A DNA stretch of 64,000 nt from Terebella lapidaria (taxonomy: Eukaryota; Annelida; Polychaeta; Terebellida; Terebellidae), in NCBI GenBank assembly GCA_949152475.1, contig OX424564.1:2604001-2668000 (forward strand). Reading direction: 5' to 3'. Shown in pieces: positions 51,141 through 63,819 of this stretch (positions are counted from its first letter, which is position 1; every line of letters begins with the position of its first letter). The position numbers and the translations under genes are program-made. Below the pieces are notes generated by a model that was not told the origin of the DNA, did not search any database, and saw nothing but the letters and a program-made list of their open reading frames with translations.

Positions 51141-51740
51141 AAACATTCTGCATATATGACACTCTCATTTGCATGTGCCAACATCTAAGCTCTCTCTCGA
51201 CACCACCTAGCAGTACCGTGAAATCCTGTAACCACTTTGAAGGAATAAAACTAACACAACAAACGTTTCGTTGTGGGAAAAATTAGCTGCAAATGGTTCA
51301 ACACAGAAGAAGAAGAAGAAGAAGAAGAAGAAGAATTTATTTCACACATGCTAATAGACATACAAGACATATATGACAACTTATACAAACAGCACATGAA
51401 GGACACCAGAAAGAGCAAGGCTCATCTAGCTGGTGACCTTACGGAAATAATGAGTTGAACACTGAACACAACAACACAATAGGAATGAAGACATATAGAC
51501 ATATTAGTAATGAACCAAAAATAAAAAAATAACAGAAATGAAATCAAAAAAGGAAGCTAAGAAGAATAGAGAACAGAAGTTCAACTATGTACATTATAAT
51601 ACAAACAGTGGGATGCATAGTAATAGAAAGGTATACAGCTTACTAATGGGAGGCTGAAAAAAAACAAAGGAGATACACAGGGTTACGCAATGATATACAC
51701 TTAAATAGGCTTAGGCTTAAGTAACATACAATTTCAAAGA

Positions 51741-54717
51741 TTACAAGTATCTGCTTATGAGGTGACTTTTCACATTATTTTTAAACATTTGCAGTGTAGT
51801 CGATTTTTGGATCTTTGACGGACATTCTTGCCACAATTTGGTGCAGTAATTATTGAGGAGCAATTTCCCATGTTGTGTTCTGGGGCGTGTTACTGTAAAT
51901 AAGGTACTTTGTCTTGTTGAGATACTGGTGACTCTGGTGTTAGGATTTAAAATTCCCCCGAATAAACCGGGTAGCTTACCGATTGTATATTGATAAATGA
52001 GAACATACAATTTGAAAAGGTGCATTTCATGCAACTTCAGTGTTTCTGTATTCACATACAATGTATCCGTTGAATATCTTTTCGGTTTACACGTTAGGAT
52101 TTTGAGGAGCCTGTTTTGCATAATTTGAAGCGGATGCAATACATACGATTTGGCAAGTCCGTATATTTCACAACAATATGCTAATCGTGAATATATGAAT
52201 GAATAATAAAGTTGCATTTTTATGCCTTCGGGTACATGATTACGTATTCGGTAAAAAATACCAGTATACTTTACAAGTTTGTTGCATAAGTCTTTGATAT
52301 GCGGTTCCCAAGATAAGTTTTCGTCAATGACCAAACCCAAATATTTGGTAGTGTCGGTTTTGCAGATTAAGTTGTTCTCAAACGTGAAGTTGTTGAAACA
52401 AGAATGATTTACATTTTTCTTCGAGTGAAATAACGTAAAGTTTGTTTTACCAAGATGGAGTGTAAGCTTGTTCGTGTCAACCAGATTTTGAGTTTGGTCA
52501 GTGTGACTTTAGCATTATCAACTAAATTGGAACAATCTTTGTCATGTAAAAACACGTTGGTGTCATCCGCAAAAAGGCGTATTGCCACACCAGGTACAGC
52601 ATTGGAGATATCATTCACATATAATAAGAACAACAGGGGTCCCAGGACTGAGCCCTGTGGGACCCCAGTGTTGATGGGCATCGGGTCGGAATATACACTG
52701 TTTACATACATACATTGGGTCCTGTTGTTCAAGTAACTAGATAGCAGATCATGACATTTTCCACGGATACCATAAAATTGCAGTTTTTTTTTTTAGAATT
52801 GCGTGGTCAACGGTGTCAAATGCATTTTTAAGGTCTAAATAAAGTCCAAGTACATTTTCCCCATTATCAAGGTGAGATCGTATACTGTTCACGATTTCTA
52901 ATAATGCTTGTGATGTGGAATGACCTGCTCTGAAACCAAATTGATACTCATAAAAAACGTTGTTTTGACACAGAAACTGGCGGAGCCGTTTCTCAATTAG
53001 CCTTTCAAGGATCTTATTCACACAAGACAAGAGACTTATTGGTCTGTAGTTCTCAGGGAGTTTGCAGTCACCTTTTTTAAAGAGGGGTATCACTTTGGCA
53101 ACTTTGTGCGAAGACGGGTAAGTACCATTCTGAAAACAAGTATTAAAAATATGTGCAGGTATTGGAGCAATGACAGCTGACACCGATTTCAAGACTTTCA
53201 CATGAATTCCATCAAAACCTGGAGCTTTGCCCACCTTTAGTTTGTTAATCTCATTCATGATTTCATCTGCCACTACTGGGATAAGGAATATGCTCTTAGA
53301 TACACGTTGGTCCAAGAATTGGGCAACGTTACAGTTTGGATAGTTTGGTAAGTCTTTTGCTAGCTTGGAGCCTATATTTGTAAAATAATTGTTGAAGGCG
53401 TTCGCAATGTCATGATCAGCAGTATACACGGCACCATTGTGACTGACACTGTCGACTGTGGTAGGCTTTTTCTTTTTGCTGTTACCAGTGTTGGTGATTG
53501 TGTTGATAACGGACCATGCCCTTTTATTGGAAGTATCTCTATCGCTCAAGATATCTTGATAGTAGTTAGCTTCCGCTTTATGTAGTACTTTGGTGAGTAT
53601 GTTACGATATTTGGATAATTTAGATTTAAGTTCTTCACTGGGTTTCATAATATATTTACGAAATAAGGCATTCTTCTTTTTGATAGATTTTTTAATTCCA
53701 GCAGTGATCCAAGGTTTGTCCTTGCATTTGCTGCGCGAGACTTTCACTAAGGGAAAGCACTGGTCGTGAATTGACTTCAGATGGCTTTCGAATACATCGT
53801 AAGCGTCATCCACATTGGTGTCGTTATACACATGCCCAAAATCAACGGCTTGCATCGCCTGTTGAAATTTTTCAAAATTTTTTTCACCATATAATCGGAC
53901 GTATGGTCGTTTGTTTTCTGTTACTGATATTTGTTTCTTTTGAACACAACAAAAATTCGGTAAGTGATCACTGATGTCACAGAATAAATTGCCAGCCTTC
54001 GTGGTATGTGTTATCATTTTCACAGGTAAACGAACAAAAATGTGATCAATCACTGATAGACTGTGCTCACTAATTCTTGTTGGCAGGGTTATTGTTGGCA
54101 TGAATTGGTTGCATAACATGATCCTTAAGTATTCTGCACATGCCGTGACACTGTCAGATTTAATCAGATCAATATTGATATCACCCGCGAAAAAACATAA
54201 GGACCGCGATGAAAATGTGTCAAAAGTGTTTTCTATAGCAGTGACAAAGTGATTAACATTGCCATTTGGGTGGCGATAACAAGCGCAAAACACACAAGGA
54301 ATATCGTCAATGGTTAACTCTATCATCATGTCTTCCACTTGACAGTGTGAACAGTCACAATGTAAATTCTGTTTGATGATGTTTTTTGCTATTCTGTAAT
54401 TGATATACGATTTTTTTATGAACACGCCTACACCCCCTCGTATTGTAGTCGATGCAACAAATTCAAACTGGTAACCGTCAAGTAAGTTTCCGAAGGTAAC
54501 ATACCAACTCTGTCGAGTGCTTTCGCAGGCTGGCGATATTCATATGATACACTGAAATATTTTGTTTCATGCTGTGGATGATATTAATGAAGTCTGATTC
54601 ATCCGCATATTCACATGACAGGTTACTGGTCAAGGATTCATCGTTTACCAGTTCAACCATTCTATTTTCGAAGTTATTCCCTTTGAGGCATTGCTTTACG
54701 CGTTGAGCGGGTGACAA
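51741..54717 (-). pseudogene. LINE ORF2: endonuclease and reverse transcriptase, broken
   Basis: The protein reads in pieces from 54717 down. The endonuclease start (54717-54478) has ISVYHMNIASLRKH. The next frame picks up at GYQFEF then RGGVGVFIKK, so the stretch that normally carries the conserved ETW motif is deleted. Endonuclease motifs GDINID and DHIFV follow, then RT blocks YRPISLLS, QFGFRAGHST and LYLDLKNAFDTVDH. A frameshift lies in a run of about 13 A (plus strand T run near 52782-52794). RT continues with GVPQGSVLGPLLFLLYVND and FADDTNVFL. A second frameshift near 52470-52490 leads to the C-terminal part (from GLVIDENLSW to the end at 51741). The reading is enough to call a dead APE-type LINE ORF2. 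Confidence 0.88.
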
Positions 54718-54939
54718 TAATAAAGTTTGTAATTCGAGAGTAAATGAAATGGTGCAACATATTGCTCATTATTATTTTGCATATTCACTGATATTACCAA
54801 TACAAACTATGCATGGGTAATAACGATTTCCAGTGCTCAGACAATAACATGCTTGTTTTTTTCTGGGTTTTTTTTAAGGAAAACTTTTTGTTTGATGTCA
54901 TATAATCAGGAATCAAGTGTTTACATATTAGTACTAACT

Positions 54940-56121
54940 TCAGTTCAGCTTGGCTGCTGCTTCAGCACCTACCTCCCTGGCGTGTTCAAACCTCTTAGGC
55001 CCTATATGTTGAAAGTCAAGGAGGCAGTGCCTGGTGACGAAACACACTAAGTTCTCAAGTGACTTCGAGCGTAGGTTTTGGAGTAGGTCGTGTCCGATGC
55101 CATAGTCGCCGTCTGAGTCGAATCCTTCCTGGATTGTCCCCGTGGATCCCTTGATGCGATATGCCATGATGATGTGGTTGGTTGAGGATACGTTAGGTCG
55201 TGTTAGAAGCTGCTGTTTGATGTCTCCGAGGTCACAGATGGCTTTCAGTCGCGCGGCGTACCCTCTGAAGACGTTTCCATTGTCCTGAACCTGAGCGCTC
55301 TCAACGATGTCGTGGTGATTGGTCATTTCCCTTGGGTCAGGCAAGGTGATGATGGGCGGTTGGAAGTCAGTCTGCAGCTCAACTCTGGCGTACAGTTTGT
55401 CTTTCACTAGCCGGGCTTTGTTGGAGGTGTCTTTCTGTAGTTCTTTCAAGGCAGACAACAAGAACTGTTTTCTTTCCCTGACCTTCGGTGGTGCCTGTAT
55501 CACTATGCTGTTTCCTGTGTTCTTCAGCTTCGGGGTTTGTTTCAGGATGTCGTCCATCTCACTCTGGATAGGAAGTTTGGCAAGGATTGGTCGTATTCTC
55601 CCTGTCGTGAATTTTCCAAGGCGATGAGCAACCGGAATGAATATTTTGTCTGCGTTTCGTATACCAAGGACAGAGCTCATATATGTCCGAATGATGGCAA
55701 TGCAGTTTTCATCTTTTTGCTCTTCGGCAATTTTGGTTTTGTTGTCGAAGTTGAAAATGAGATTTCTCTTCATCGAGTGACTCTTGAGGTTCGTAATGTC
55801 TTCTTCTTGTCTGATGAGCTTGATTTCATTTTGTTGAAGTCTGGATGACAGTACTGTCACTGTTTGATTTAAGTCTTCAATATCCCGTGTTAGCGTCTTG
55901 TTTTCTTCTATGACAGATTTCAGACTATCGTCAACTTTCTCTAATTTCTCGCAGAGGATTTCACAAGCGTTTTTAGTGTAGGCTTTGATTGAAAGCAACG
56001 TTTCCCAAACTTTTTGGTGAACTCCAGTTGGAGGGTCTTCATTATCAATGGGGTCAGTCAGTATTGATTTTTTGTTTGTTTCACTGTATGGTGTACTCCT
56101 CAGTTTCATAGTAGAAGTCAT
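54940..56121 (-). CDS. LINE ORF1 protein, coiled coil plus RRM-like, open
   Basis: 393 residues uninterrupted. Residues about 55-115 are heptad-like (LEKVDDSLKSVIEENKTL and following), predicting a coiled coil for trimerisation. After that comes SMKRNLIFNF, resembling the start of the RRM-like fold of L1-type ORF1, then AHRLGKFTTGRIRPILAKL in the second half of that fold, with a basic C-terminal domain. In known elements this protein binds the LINE RNA. It lies 222 bases upstream of the ORF2 start on the minus strand. Its intactness contrasts with broken ORF2. Confidence 0.8.
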   Translation of the reverse strand: MTSTMKLRSTPYSETNKKSILTDPIDNEDPPTGVHQKVWETLLSIKAYTKNACEILCEKLEKVDDSLKSVIEENKTLTRDIEDLNQTVTVLSSRLQQNEIKLIRQEEDITNLKSHSMKRNLIFNFDNKTKIAEEQKDENCIAIIRTYMSSVLGIRNADKIFIPVAHRLGKFTTGRIRPILAKLPIQSEMDDILKQTPKLKNTGNSIVIQAPPKVRERKQFLLSALKELQKDTSNKARLVKDKLYARVELQTDFQPPIITLPDPREMTNHHDIVESAQVQDNGNVFRGYAARLKAICDLGDIKQQLLTRPNVSSTNHIIMAYRIKGSTGTIQEGFDSDGDYGIGHDLLQNLRSKSLENLVCFVTRHCLLDFQHIGPKRFEHAREVGAEAAAKLN

Positions 56122-56130
56122 AGTGCAGCT

Positions 56131-57669
56131 ACAGGTAAGTAAAAGTAGGCGATTGTGGCAACAATAGGTCAGTCAATACAGGTAGCAGGCACGCTGTTGA
56201 AAATCGAGCAGTATTTCCTGGCTTATGGTTTGTTGGTGGATGCAAGTCACTCAAGCGTGTTGAATGGAGACCTTAGATGTAATGTTTTTTTTTATCAAAG
56301 ACTGTACATTTCAGTCCAAGTATTTTTGATGAACAATGATCCATCACCATGTAACTTATTGAATCAATTCTATACTCCCTTAGTATGAAGGTATCCAGAT
56401 ATAAATGATGTCAAGCACATTATTCCAGCTAAGTTTCAACGATGAGTGGAGAGCACAGAAATCGTGTACTGCTGCTGCCTACATGCCTACAGCCTACATG
56501 CCTACAGCATAATCAGAGCACTTTGATGTCCGACAACTGTCTCTCAATTCTAATACAAAAACACGTATTATACGCCTGTCCGAAAAACATCCCAGAAAAT
56601 TGTGGAGCAATTGATCCCATAAACAGGGGTTGTGAAATTGGGTTAATGCCACTTTACTTCCAGCTGAAGATACGATGCATGAGTATGTGTCAAATAGCAA
56701 AACACGCTCAGAAAACGTAAGAGCACTGACCACAAAGTCTGGAAAACAGACCAGGTTTCTCTACCATTGATTGATTATGAACGCAAATTGTATAGATGCC
56801 TCTTACGAAGTGTCAAACGAAAAAGTAGACCTGATCTTGACATGACTATTTTATATAGATTGGATGTCATTTTGTGATTGACAAGAAGTTGAAATTTGAG
56901 GATTTTATCTGATATTGGAGATTGAACATAGTCTTTGAGTGATCAATTCTGATTGCTTGCAACTTTATGTACTTGAAGATGTTTATTGCCTGCTAATCAT
57001 CTTTAATGTTGGTACCAATTTAGGAAATTTTGCCTTTATTCCAGAAAGTAGAGGTCGCTTGTCGACAGCTTGTAAAACACAACTTCAAGGAGGTTAACTG
57101 CCTGAAGCCACAACATTCCAAAAGCCGATCATTGGTCTGTATGGTGATCTGAGGTTAACTGCCTGAAGCCACAACATTCCAAAAACCGATCCTTGGTCTG
57201 TATGGTGATCTGAGGTTAACTGCCTGAATCCACAACATTCCAAAAGCCGATCCTTGGTCTGTATGGTTTATCAGGCTGTGAATTGGTGATCTGTTGAAAA
57301 TCGTCCACTCCTTTGAAAATTTGCGATAATCTACTCTCAAACAGGCCCAATTAGGGTCTGCTGCACTTGTATACGATTCGTCCACTGACAAAATGCCGTT
57401 CAATCGCCATTCTGATCCTCATTGAATATACTCAGAATAAAAATAAACAAGACAGACCTGGGACTTCCGTCCCCGCTGGTCAATAAAAAAGTACTGAAAT
57501 AACCTGACAAAATGGGCCATTGTTTTCCTGTTTTTTGATTGTGTACACTTGATCCAAATAATGATATACTGAATATCATTCTTCATTCTATTACAAGCTA
57601 GGGCGTTGATCCTTCATGCAAATCTCAAAAGGTGCTGCTGATCTATATATCAATTACATCTTCTGAAGT
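56131..57669. other. Region between the LINE and copy B
   Basis: No gene is supported. It has a short repeated CCTACATGCCTACAGC near 56479 and a 61-bp tandem repeat (listed). The rest shows nothing I recognise. Confidence 0.4.
57091..57269 (+). repeat. 61-bp tandem repeat, about 2.9 units
   Basis: Units start AGGTTAACTGCCTGAAGCCA at 57091, 57152 and 57213 with two or three differences among them. The last unit is cut at its end. Confidence 0.9.
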
Positions 57670-58569
57670 GAAGTGGAAAAAATACACATGTAATATGTAA
57701 GACATCCGACTGTCAGTCAAGGTTGATCTCAGCTGTTGGCTATACAAATACTGGTGATGTAATATCGAGTGACAGTTTGAAACATTGATCCACTTGGGAA
57801 AGGAATGAGTCATCAAAGGAATATGCGCTGACATACATGTAGTGTTTCTCTCTTCTAAAAGGACGGATAATGATAATAATAGCACGTTTAGGCTGGGTAT
57901 TAAATCTCTCGTATAAGCCATATTCATTACACTTCCAGACCTCTGTAAATTGCAGCGATCAGGATTTGGCACACATACTTTGTGGTTGACTAATTCCTGA
58001 GACATTTGGGGTGCATTGGATGTGAGTATATGTTCATCATGGTCAGTATCAGGTTCACCTGACAGTGGGGGAAACATAGTATGGATTCGGTGTTGGAATA
58101 TGATTTTGTCTGTTTGTCGGTATACATTTCTACTTTTCAAAGTACAAAACATTGGAGGACTCAAATTCATGAAATTTTCTTATTTTCTTTATTTTATATA
58201 TATATAGCTATGGTGTTTTTTTTCATCAAAAAATGGACTTCGACGCATGATTTGTTTGAACAACATGAGAGAGTTGCTGGTGAACTAACTCGATGTGATG
58301 AGTGAGGCGTCTTCATACATCCATACATCAGACTTAGCGCCTGAACAGCAATATCATTCACTCGTCATATATCCTTCAAAATCTTTGAAGCTTCTAGCTA
58401 CAGTTAAATAGGTTTCATAAAGATTATGAATATATATGCAGTTGATGATAGATTTTGTTCACTTTGGCCTTGGACAAACGTAAACTACCAGCTTGGCAAA
58501 CCGTGTGAATGATATGGTATATTGAACGAACCAATTTTTATATTGAAAGACCGATTATAGCTACGGGTT

Positions 58570-59770
58570 AGCTTACAAAATTTTATGGGTTGTTTGTGTT
58601 TACTGTAATACCTTTTTGACACGTCACTCTTGAATAAGTAGTTTCTGTAAACATAATTTCACCACTATTACGAAGATAGATGGGTATTGACGAAGATATT
58701 GGGTCCAAGTATCATATCCTGCCGTGCACATCTCACGGTCGAACATATTATTTGTGGTGCGTGTTCGATTATACGACATCGATGTTGTGAGGATGTACCA
58801 GTTGTATATATTAATGGGTGATCATGTGTTCACGTCTGACTTTGCAGCGCGGAGTGGTGTCAGAAGTGTAGAAGCCAGGAGGAGGTCAACGGGGCTGGTC
58901 AAGGGCATGCCTGGAGGCTGCATGCAGTCTCTGTAGTTCGGCTGCGAGAAGGCTGGTGTACTTTGGAAACCTGCTGGCATCTGTTCAGTGGCACTGCGGG
59001 GGGTTCCTTGTCCCTGAATCAGCGGAGACCCTGGCATGTCAGGTCTGTAGTCCATCGGTTGATGTGGCAGGTTCGTCATCGTGTCGGGCATCTGGTTGGT
59101 CATCATCGGGTCACTATCAAGTGGCCATGGGGGCTGGAACCTCTGCCTGAACGTCTGCGTGGTTTGCGGTCGGTGCTGTAGCGGTGGTGGCGCTCTCGGA
59201 ACCACACGGTGGGAGTCAGTAGACCTTTCAACAAGTCGTCCATTACCCGCGAATCTGAATCTGCCCCGTAACTCCGGAATCGCTTCACAGATAGTCTTGA
59301 TATTGTTTTGCGCCACACGCATACTTTATATTTTGCCTCAAAGACTGCTATTTCCTTAGAGCAGTTTTCTGCTCTGTTGATGAAAATTTTATTTTCAGGA
59401 GACCCGGGTTCTTGCTGTGGGTTTGAAGGCGCTTGGCTCGAACGATCTCTTGGTCAACACTCAAACCCTCTTGGACAAATCGCTGCGCTTGTTGGTGGCA
59501 TGTAACGCCACGTTCTTCCTGGAGACCCTTCACAATAATTGTTTTGGCGGGGTTGAGCTGATCTTCATCCACAATATTTTGAACATTTTGTTCCACAAGT
59601 TCAACTTTGGACGACGTTGATGTCGTTTGCCACATCAGATCTGATTTCTTTTAGTTTTCTGTATATGTATCACTGTTATGTTCTTGTTTTATTGAATCCA
59701 TGGGTTTCCCTACAACATACGTATATATTATATCGGAGACATATACCAATGTGGTAACAATCCACACCAT
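58570..59770 (-). mobile_element. Insertion in copy B holding a LINE ORF1 fragment only
   Basis: Copy A runs straight from its CTACGGTTTATTC block to AGAAAGCATTGAATCAACAA, but in B about 1.2 kb separates the same blocks. Inside on the minus strand is an ORF1-like protein, with no trace of endonuclease or reverse transcriptase. Ends are approximate, with no target duplication identified. Confidence 0.55.
58822..59635 (-). pseudogene. LINE ORF1-like RRM protein fragment
   Basis: The first frame (59635-59348) has KTIIVKGLQEERG, VDQEIVRAKRLQ and PGLLKIKFSSTEQKTALRK, the wording of the RRM in ORF1 of non-LTR elements. A frameshift near 59330-59350 shifts to the second frame (59322-58822) with ELRGRFRFAGNGRLVER, matching the end of such a domain, then a long Pro/Gln-rich tail. 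Not from the same family as the LINE at 51.3-56.1 kb. It could be a remnant or an ORF1-only element. Confidence 0.6.
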
Positions 59771-62246
59771 TACAAGCAAGCAGAAAGCATTGAATCAACA
59801 ACCTACCGAATAAAACCAGAACCTGATGAAACATTTTGTCCAGTGAAAAATTGCTGAGTATTCCGGTGTTTCCGTATTTCTACTGATTTATCGTCTGGAG
59901 GTCGATGAACCGGCAAACGAAGGTGGTGAATGTGGGTTAATACCACTCCATTCACCGATACCAACCCGATGAATATAAGCCAAAGACAACAGAACTCAGG
60001 CCTGGAAATGTTATCTCAAAACCCCATTGCAACAACATAATAATTCTTTCCACGGCCCGTTCACACTTGCATAATACATAAGGAACACATCTGTACCTAA
60101 TTCGGAAAAAGGTACAGTTAGAGTACTAGTATACCGCTGTTATCAATCACGAGCTGTTGCTGTTTGGAGCCTTTTGTGATGCGTTGTGCCAAATAACTAA
60201 CATTACATTTGCTTGCTTCCCATATTCACCATATGAAAAAAGGAAAAATGAAACAGTCCTTTTACGGCGAAATGTATAGCATTGAGCCTAAACTTTTTCC
60301 CACCAAACTATAATAACAACTCTTCAATGGTGAAAAAAAAAACATTTTTTGGCTGGAAATGGCTCAAAACAGATAGTGACATGATATTTTACCAAACTTT
60401 TTTTTCGATAACCCATCGAAAAATGAATATGGCTGCAATGCACAGACCCACAATTTAAGGGACACAGAACCTTTACACATGGGTGCTTGGAGGGAGTCTT
60501 ATGCACCAATGAGTAATCCATTTTTCAGAAATATATATGCTGAGGAAACGCCTGTCAAATTCATATATTGGCCAATTTTGCTCGAACATGACCATCATTT
60601 TTAAAAAATGCGAAAAATAAAACAACCCCCCAAAATACCCCCCCCCCCCTCGTGGAATATTTTGTTAGATATTTTTGTACACAATTTCAGGATATAATCG
60701 ACTGTAAACATTGAAAACAAAAAGTGGGTGACGATGGCGATTGCGACACCATCATTTTTTTTTTTATCAAAGATTTGGTAACCCAAAAAATACAAAAGTA
60801 TTACATTGTTTGATGTAGCATATTCCCTGCAACACCACACGATTTTCATTAGGCAAATATGAAACCTAGAGTGAAATACTTCTCGGTATAGAAACAAAAC
60901 ATGCTTCCCAATTTTTGTATCAGACTAAATCGACACACACCACCGACCACTTGACAATTGATCAAGATTAAAGTTATAATCACTTTTAGAATTGACAAAA
61001 TTTATTCATTCTGCGGTAGCTTTATTTTGTCTATAGAATGAGATATCGTACAAATTTGGGTCTGAAAATGTGTATTACGTGCCTAAATAGAGTTGCCAAA
61101 TCAAGATTCGAATCATTTTTTTCCTCAAAGCGGCCCGCCTTGCGAGCGATTTCTACACACAGTCTCGTGACGTCATTGGTATTTGTGTAGATACTGTGGC
61201 AACCGGCAATGTAGGCAGGCCGATCATTATCTATCCACTGTATTCATGCACGATTAACGGCAATTTTCTGAGTATCTGTTGTCGAACTGTGCATATTTTC
61301 TATATATTCCTGACTCTCTCGAGATCTAGTTTCAAGTTTGCGTGACAAACAAGAATGCTAAATTTGGCTGATTTTAAAATTGATTCCACCTTTGAAGCCT
61401 TTCAACAAAACATGGGTCACCTGATCTACTACAAAACCATCAATTGTTCGCATCAGGGCGATGTTAGAACAAATAAAATCCCGGCTAGTGCAGGCAACTA
61501 TCAACACAGCACTAATAAAAACAAGGGAGAAAATGACACAAAATAACCAGTTGTGAATAGTGTATGATTAAGTAATTTATCCAAACACAATATTCAAAGT
61601 AAATGCGACAATACCAGCCAATGGAATCTATTGTGCTTCTAAAAGTCATCAAAAATACCGATGTTCAGGTTTTCCAACACACTAGGTTGGGATAAGGAGA
61701 AGCACCAGATCAGAAGGCATGAATACCACAGATAAGTTTATCGTAACACCGTGACACCAAGGCTGAGCCTCATACCATAAATCGACAATCGTTACGAATA
61801 AATGTGTGTGTATTTAAGCAATATTATTCTATGGCGAACTGCCATCACAAAGCGGACCTCAGTTCCAGGAAAACATTGATCAATCGAGAAGAGATTCTGG
61901 GGAACTGAATCGATGTGATAGATGAGACGTCAGACATCAGACTTTATTTCTCGTCAAATTCAAGGTGATTCATTCATTATACCTCCAACAGAAACCTTTT
62001 GCTACTGGCTCCGTATAAAATGTTATATTTTTAATGTGTTCTTTGAAAGTGCCAATATGAGTTTTTCTAGGAGCTCACTCTATATAGAGCTCCAAATAAT
62101 AAGTCCAAAACAATTGTTTTTCAACATTCCATCTGACAATTGAAATGGCCGCCATGGGCAGACCGCAGAATGAACTGTGAAAAAAAACTTATACATGTCA
62201 CCAGAGTACCGATAGAGAAATCAAATGAGAAAAAAGGGACCAATTT

Positions 62247-62629
62247 ACGGAAGCCCAGATAGGACATTTGCCCCGATAGACATTTGCCTCGGCGAACTGC
62301 TAACTCGCCTCGGCGAACTGTGGTTGCCATTTAGATGTGTTACATAACTGGCATTTTAGTAGTTGGCCGAGGCGAGTTAGCAGTTGGCCGAGGCGAGTTA
62401 GCAGTTGGCCGAGGCGAGATAACAGTTGGCCGAGGCGAGATAACAGTTCGCCGAGGCGAGTTAGCAGTTCGCCGAGGCGAGATAACAGTTCGCCGAGGCG
62501 AGATAACAGTTCGCCGAGGCGAGATAACAGTTGGTTGATAAGAGACCAGTTAGTATTTCGCCGAGGCGAGTTAGTAGTTCGCCGAGGCGAACTTAACTTA
62601 TGGGGCAAATGTCCTATCTGGGCTTCCGT
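62247..62629. mobile_element. hAT-like foldback element with minisatellite core
   Basis: The ends are inverted repeats of about 28 bases starting ACGGAAGCCCAGATAGGACA, flanked by an 8-base duplication ACCAATTT (62239-62246 and 62630-62637). The core is about twelve units of a 21-base repeat around GTTCGCCGAGGCGA in both GGCC and CGCC variants. An 8-base duplication is typical of hAT elements. Copy A at 49475-49482 keeps the single ACCAATTT, which is the empty site. Long open frames through the core are repeat artefacts. Confidence 0.88.
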
Positions 62630-63819
62630 ACCAATTTGAGTTTTAAAAAAAGCCATTGGACCACATCGATGCTGTTACACTATGTTTGCTGTCTATCCAG
62701 AACGTGTTGGGGCATCTTTGTCCAATTTGTTGCGCCTTCAATATTTTGATTCACATTTAAATTAATACGAATTATGTTTTCATATATCAATAGGTTACCC
62801 TTCTGATACGATTGTGAGCAACACAGACTGATGGTCTATTAGCCTGCCAGTCAATAAGCTACAGTGCAGTAAATGAAGTTTTCTGGTGATGGAAAATACC
62901 ATCAACCTTGGATTTGTTTACCAAATTGATCCATTTTTCATGTAAATGTTTACTTCAATTGTATAATATTTCACTGGGGAAAAGTGAATCGCATGCCAAA
63001 GTCAACAGAGTGCCATTAGGAAGCATGAACCGTACGGCGGTTAAAAGCCCGTGAGACTGGACCCAGTTGCACTTCACGGAAACTCTGAGCGTAATGAGGA
63101 AGTCTCATGAACGACTCTGAATCACAATGCACCAAACATACTATTGCTAACAGGACTCACGTCATATATATGCTTCTTCTCGTTCTTTACGATTTCAGCC
63201 TTCACATGACGATTCATAATTTTGACCTGACCGTCAGCACCAAAACTCAGTGTCCTCCAAACTCCTCGCCCCATTATCCATCAAGTTGTCTGATGTTCAT
63301 GACCACAAACAAGTTATGACACCAGAGAAGATGTATCGCGGGACCACACATTTTTACAGACGGGAATTTGGCACAAGATAAGGTCGAAACTCCAGAAGCG
63401 ATCATGCTTAACACTCTGCCAACGTTTCCTAGGTCAAGGAATCTTCCGCAAGCGAGAACTTTGTTCAGTCGACTGATGGCTTTCAAGCAAAAGCATCAAT
63501 CATATAACCTTCTTTGTCGACTCTGGACAATCATATCAAAAGCCGTCGCGGATTGACTTGCTGGTACATATAATGAGTGACCGTTCATCTCTCGAGAGAA
63601 AGTGGCCGAGCACGCATTTTATTGTATATTCGAGATATAGAAGTTGTTTTTGCTGTGAAAGCATTTGCGTGTACTATCAGTGATTGCGATTTGGGAAATT
63701 AGTGGTGTTCTGTTTACATATCAAAATGAATCAATTAGACTTTGACGCAGATTTTCACCCCCGCCCCTCCCCCGCAAAGGGGTAAGATTGAATACTTTAT
63801 CAGCACAACACACTTTGTG

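Larger units (their letters stand above)
51307..56130 (-). mobile_element. Broken LINE of the CR1/Jockey group with two ORFs
   Basis: The 5' end is near 56130 and the 3' end is a (TTC)n tail (AAG on the plus strand, 51307-51335), a simple-repeat tail as in CR1/L2-type elements. ORF1 is open. ORF2 (endonuclease plus reverse transcriptase) is broken at about three places. It lies between the two large duplicates. No target duplication was found. The clade is inferred from the RT wording (GVPQGSVLGPLLFLLYVND, FADD) and is not certain. Confidence 0.88.

Noticed and set aside
62300-62656. Long repeat-like open frames on both strands (about 100-118 codons)
   Set aside because: They follow a 21-base tandem repeat, whose period is a multiple of three, so open frames arise without coding.
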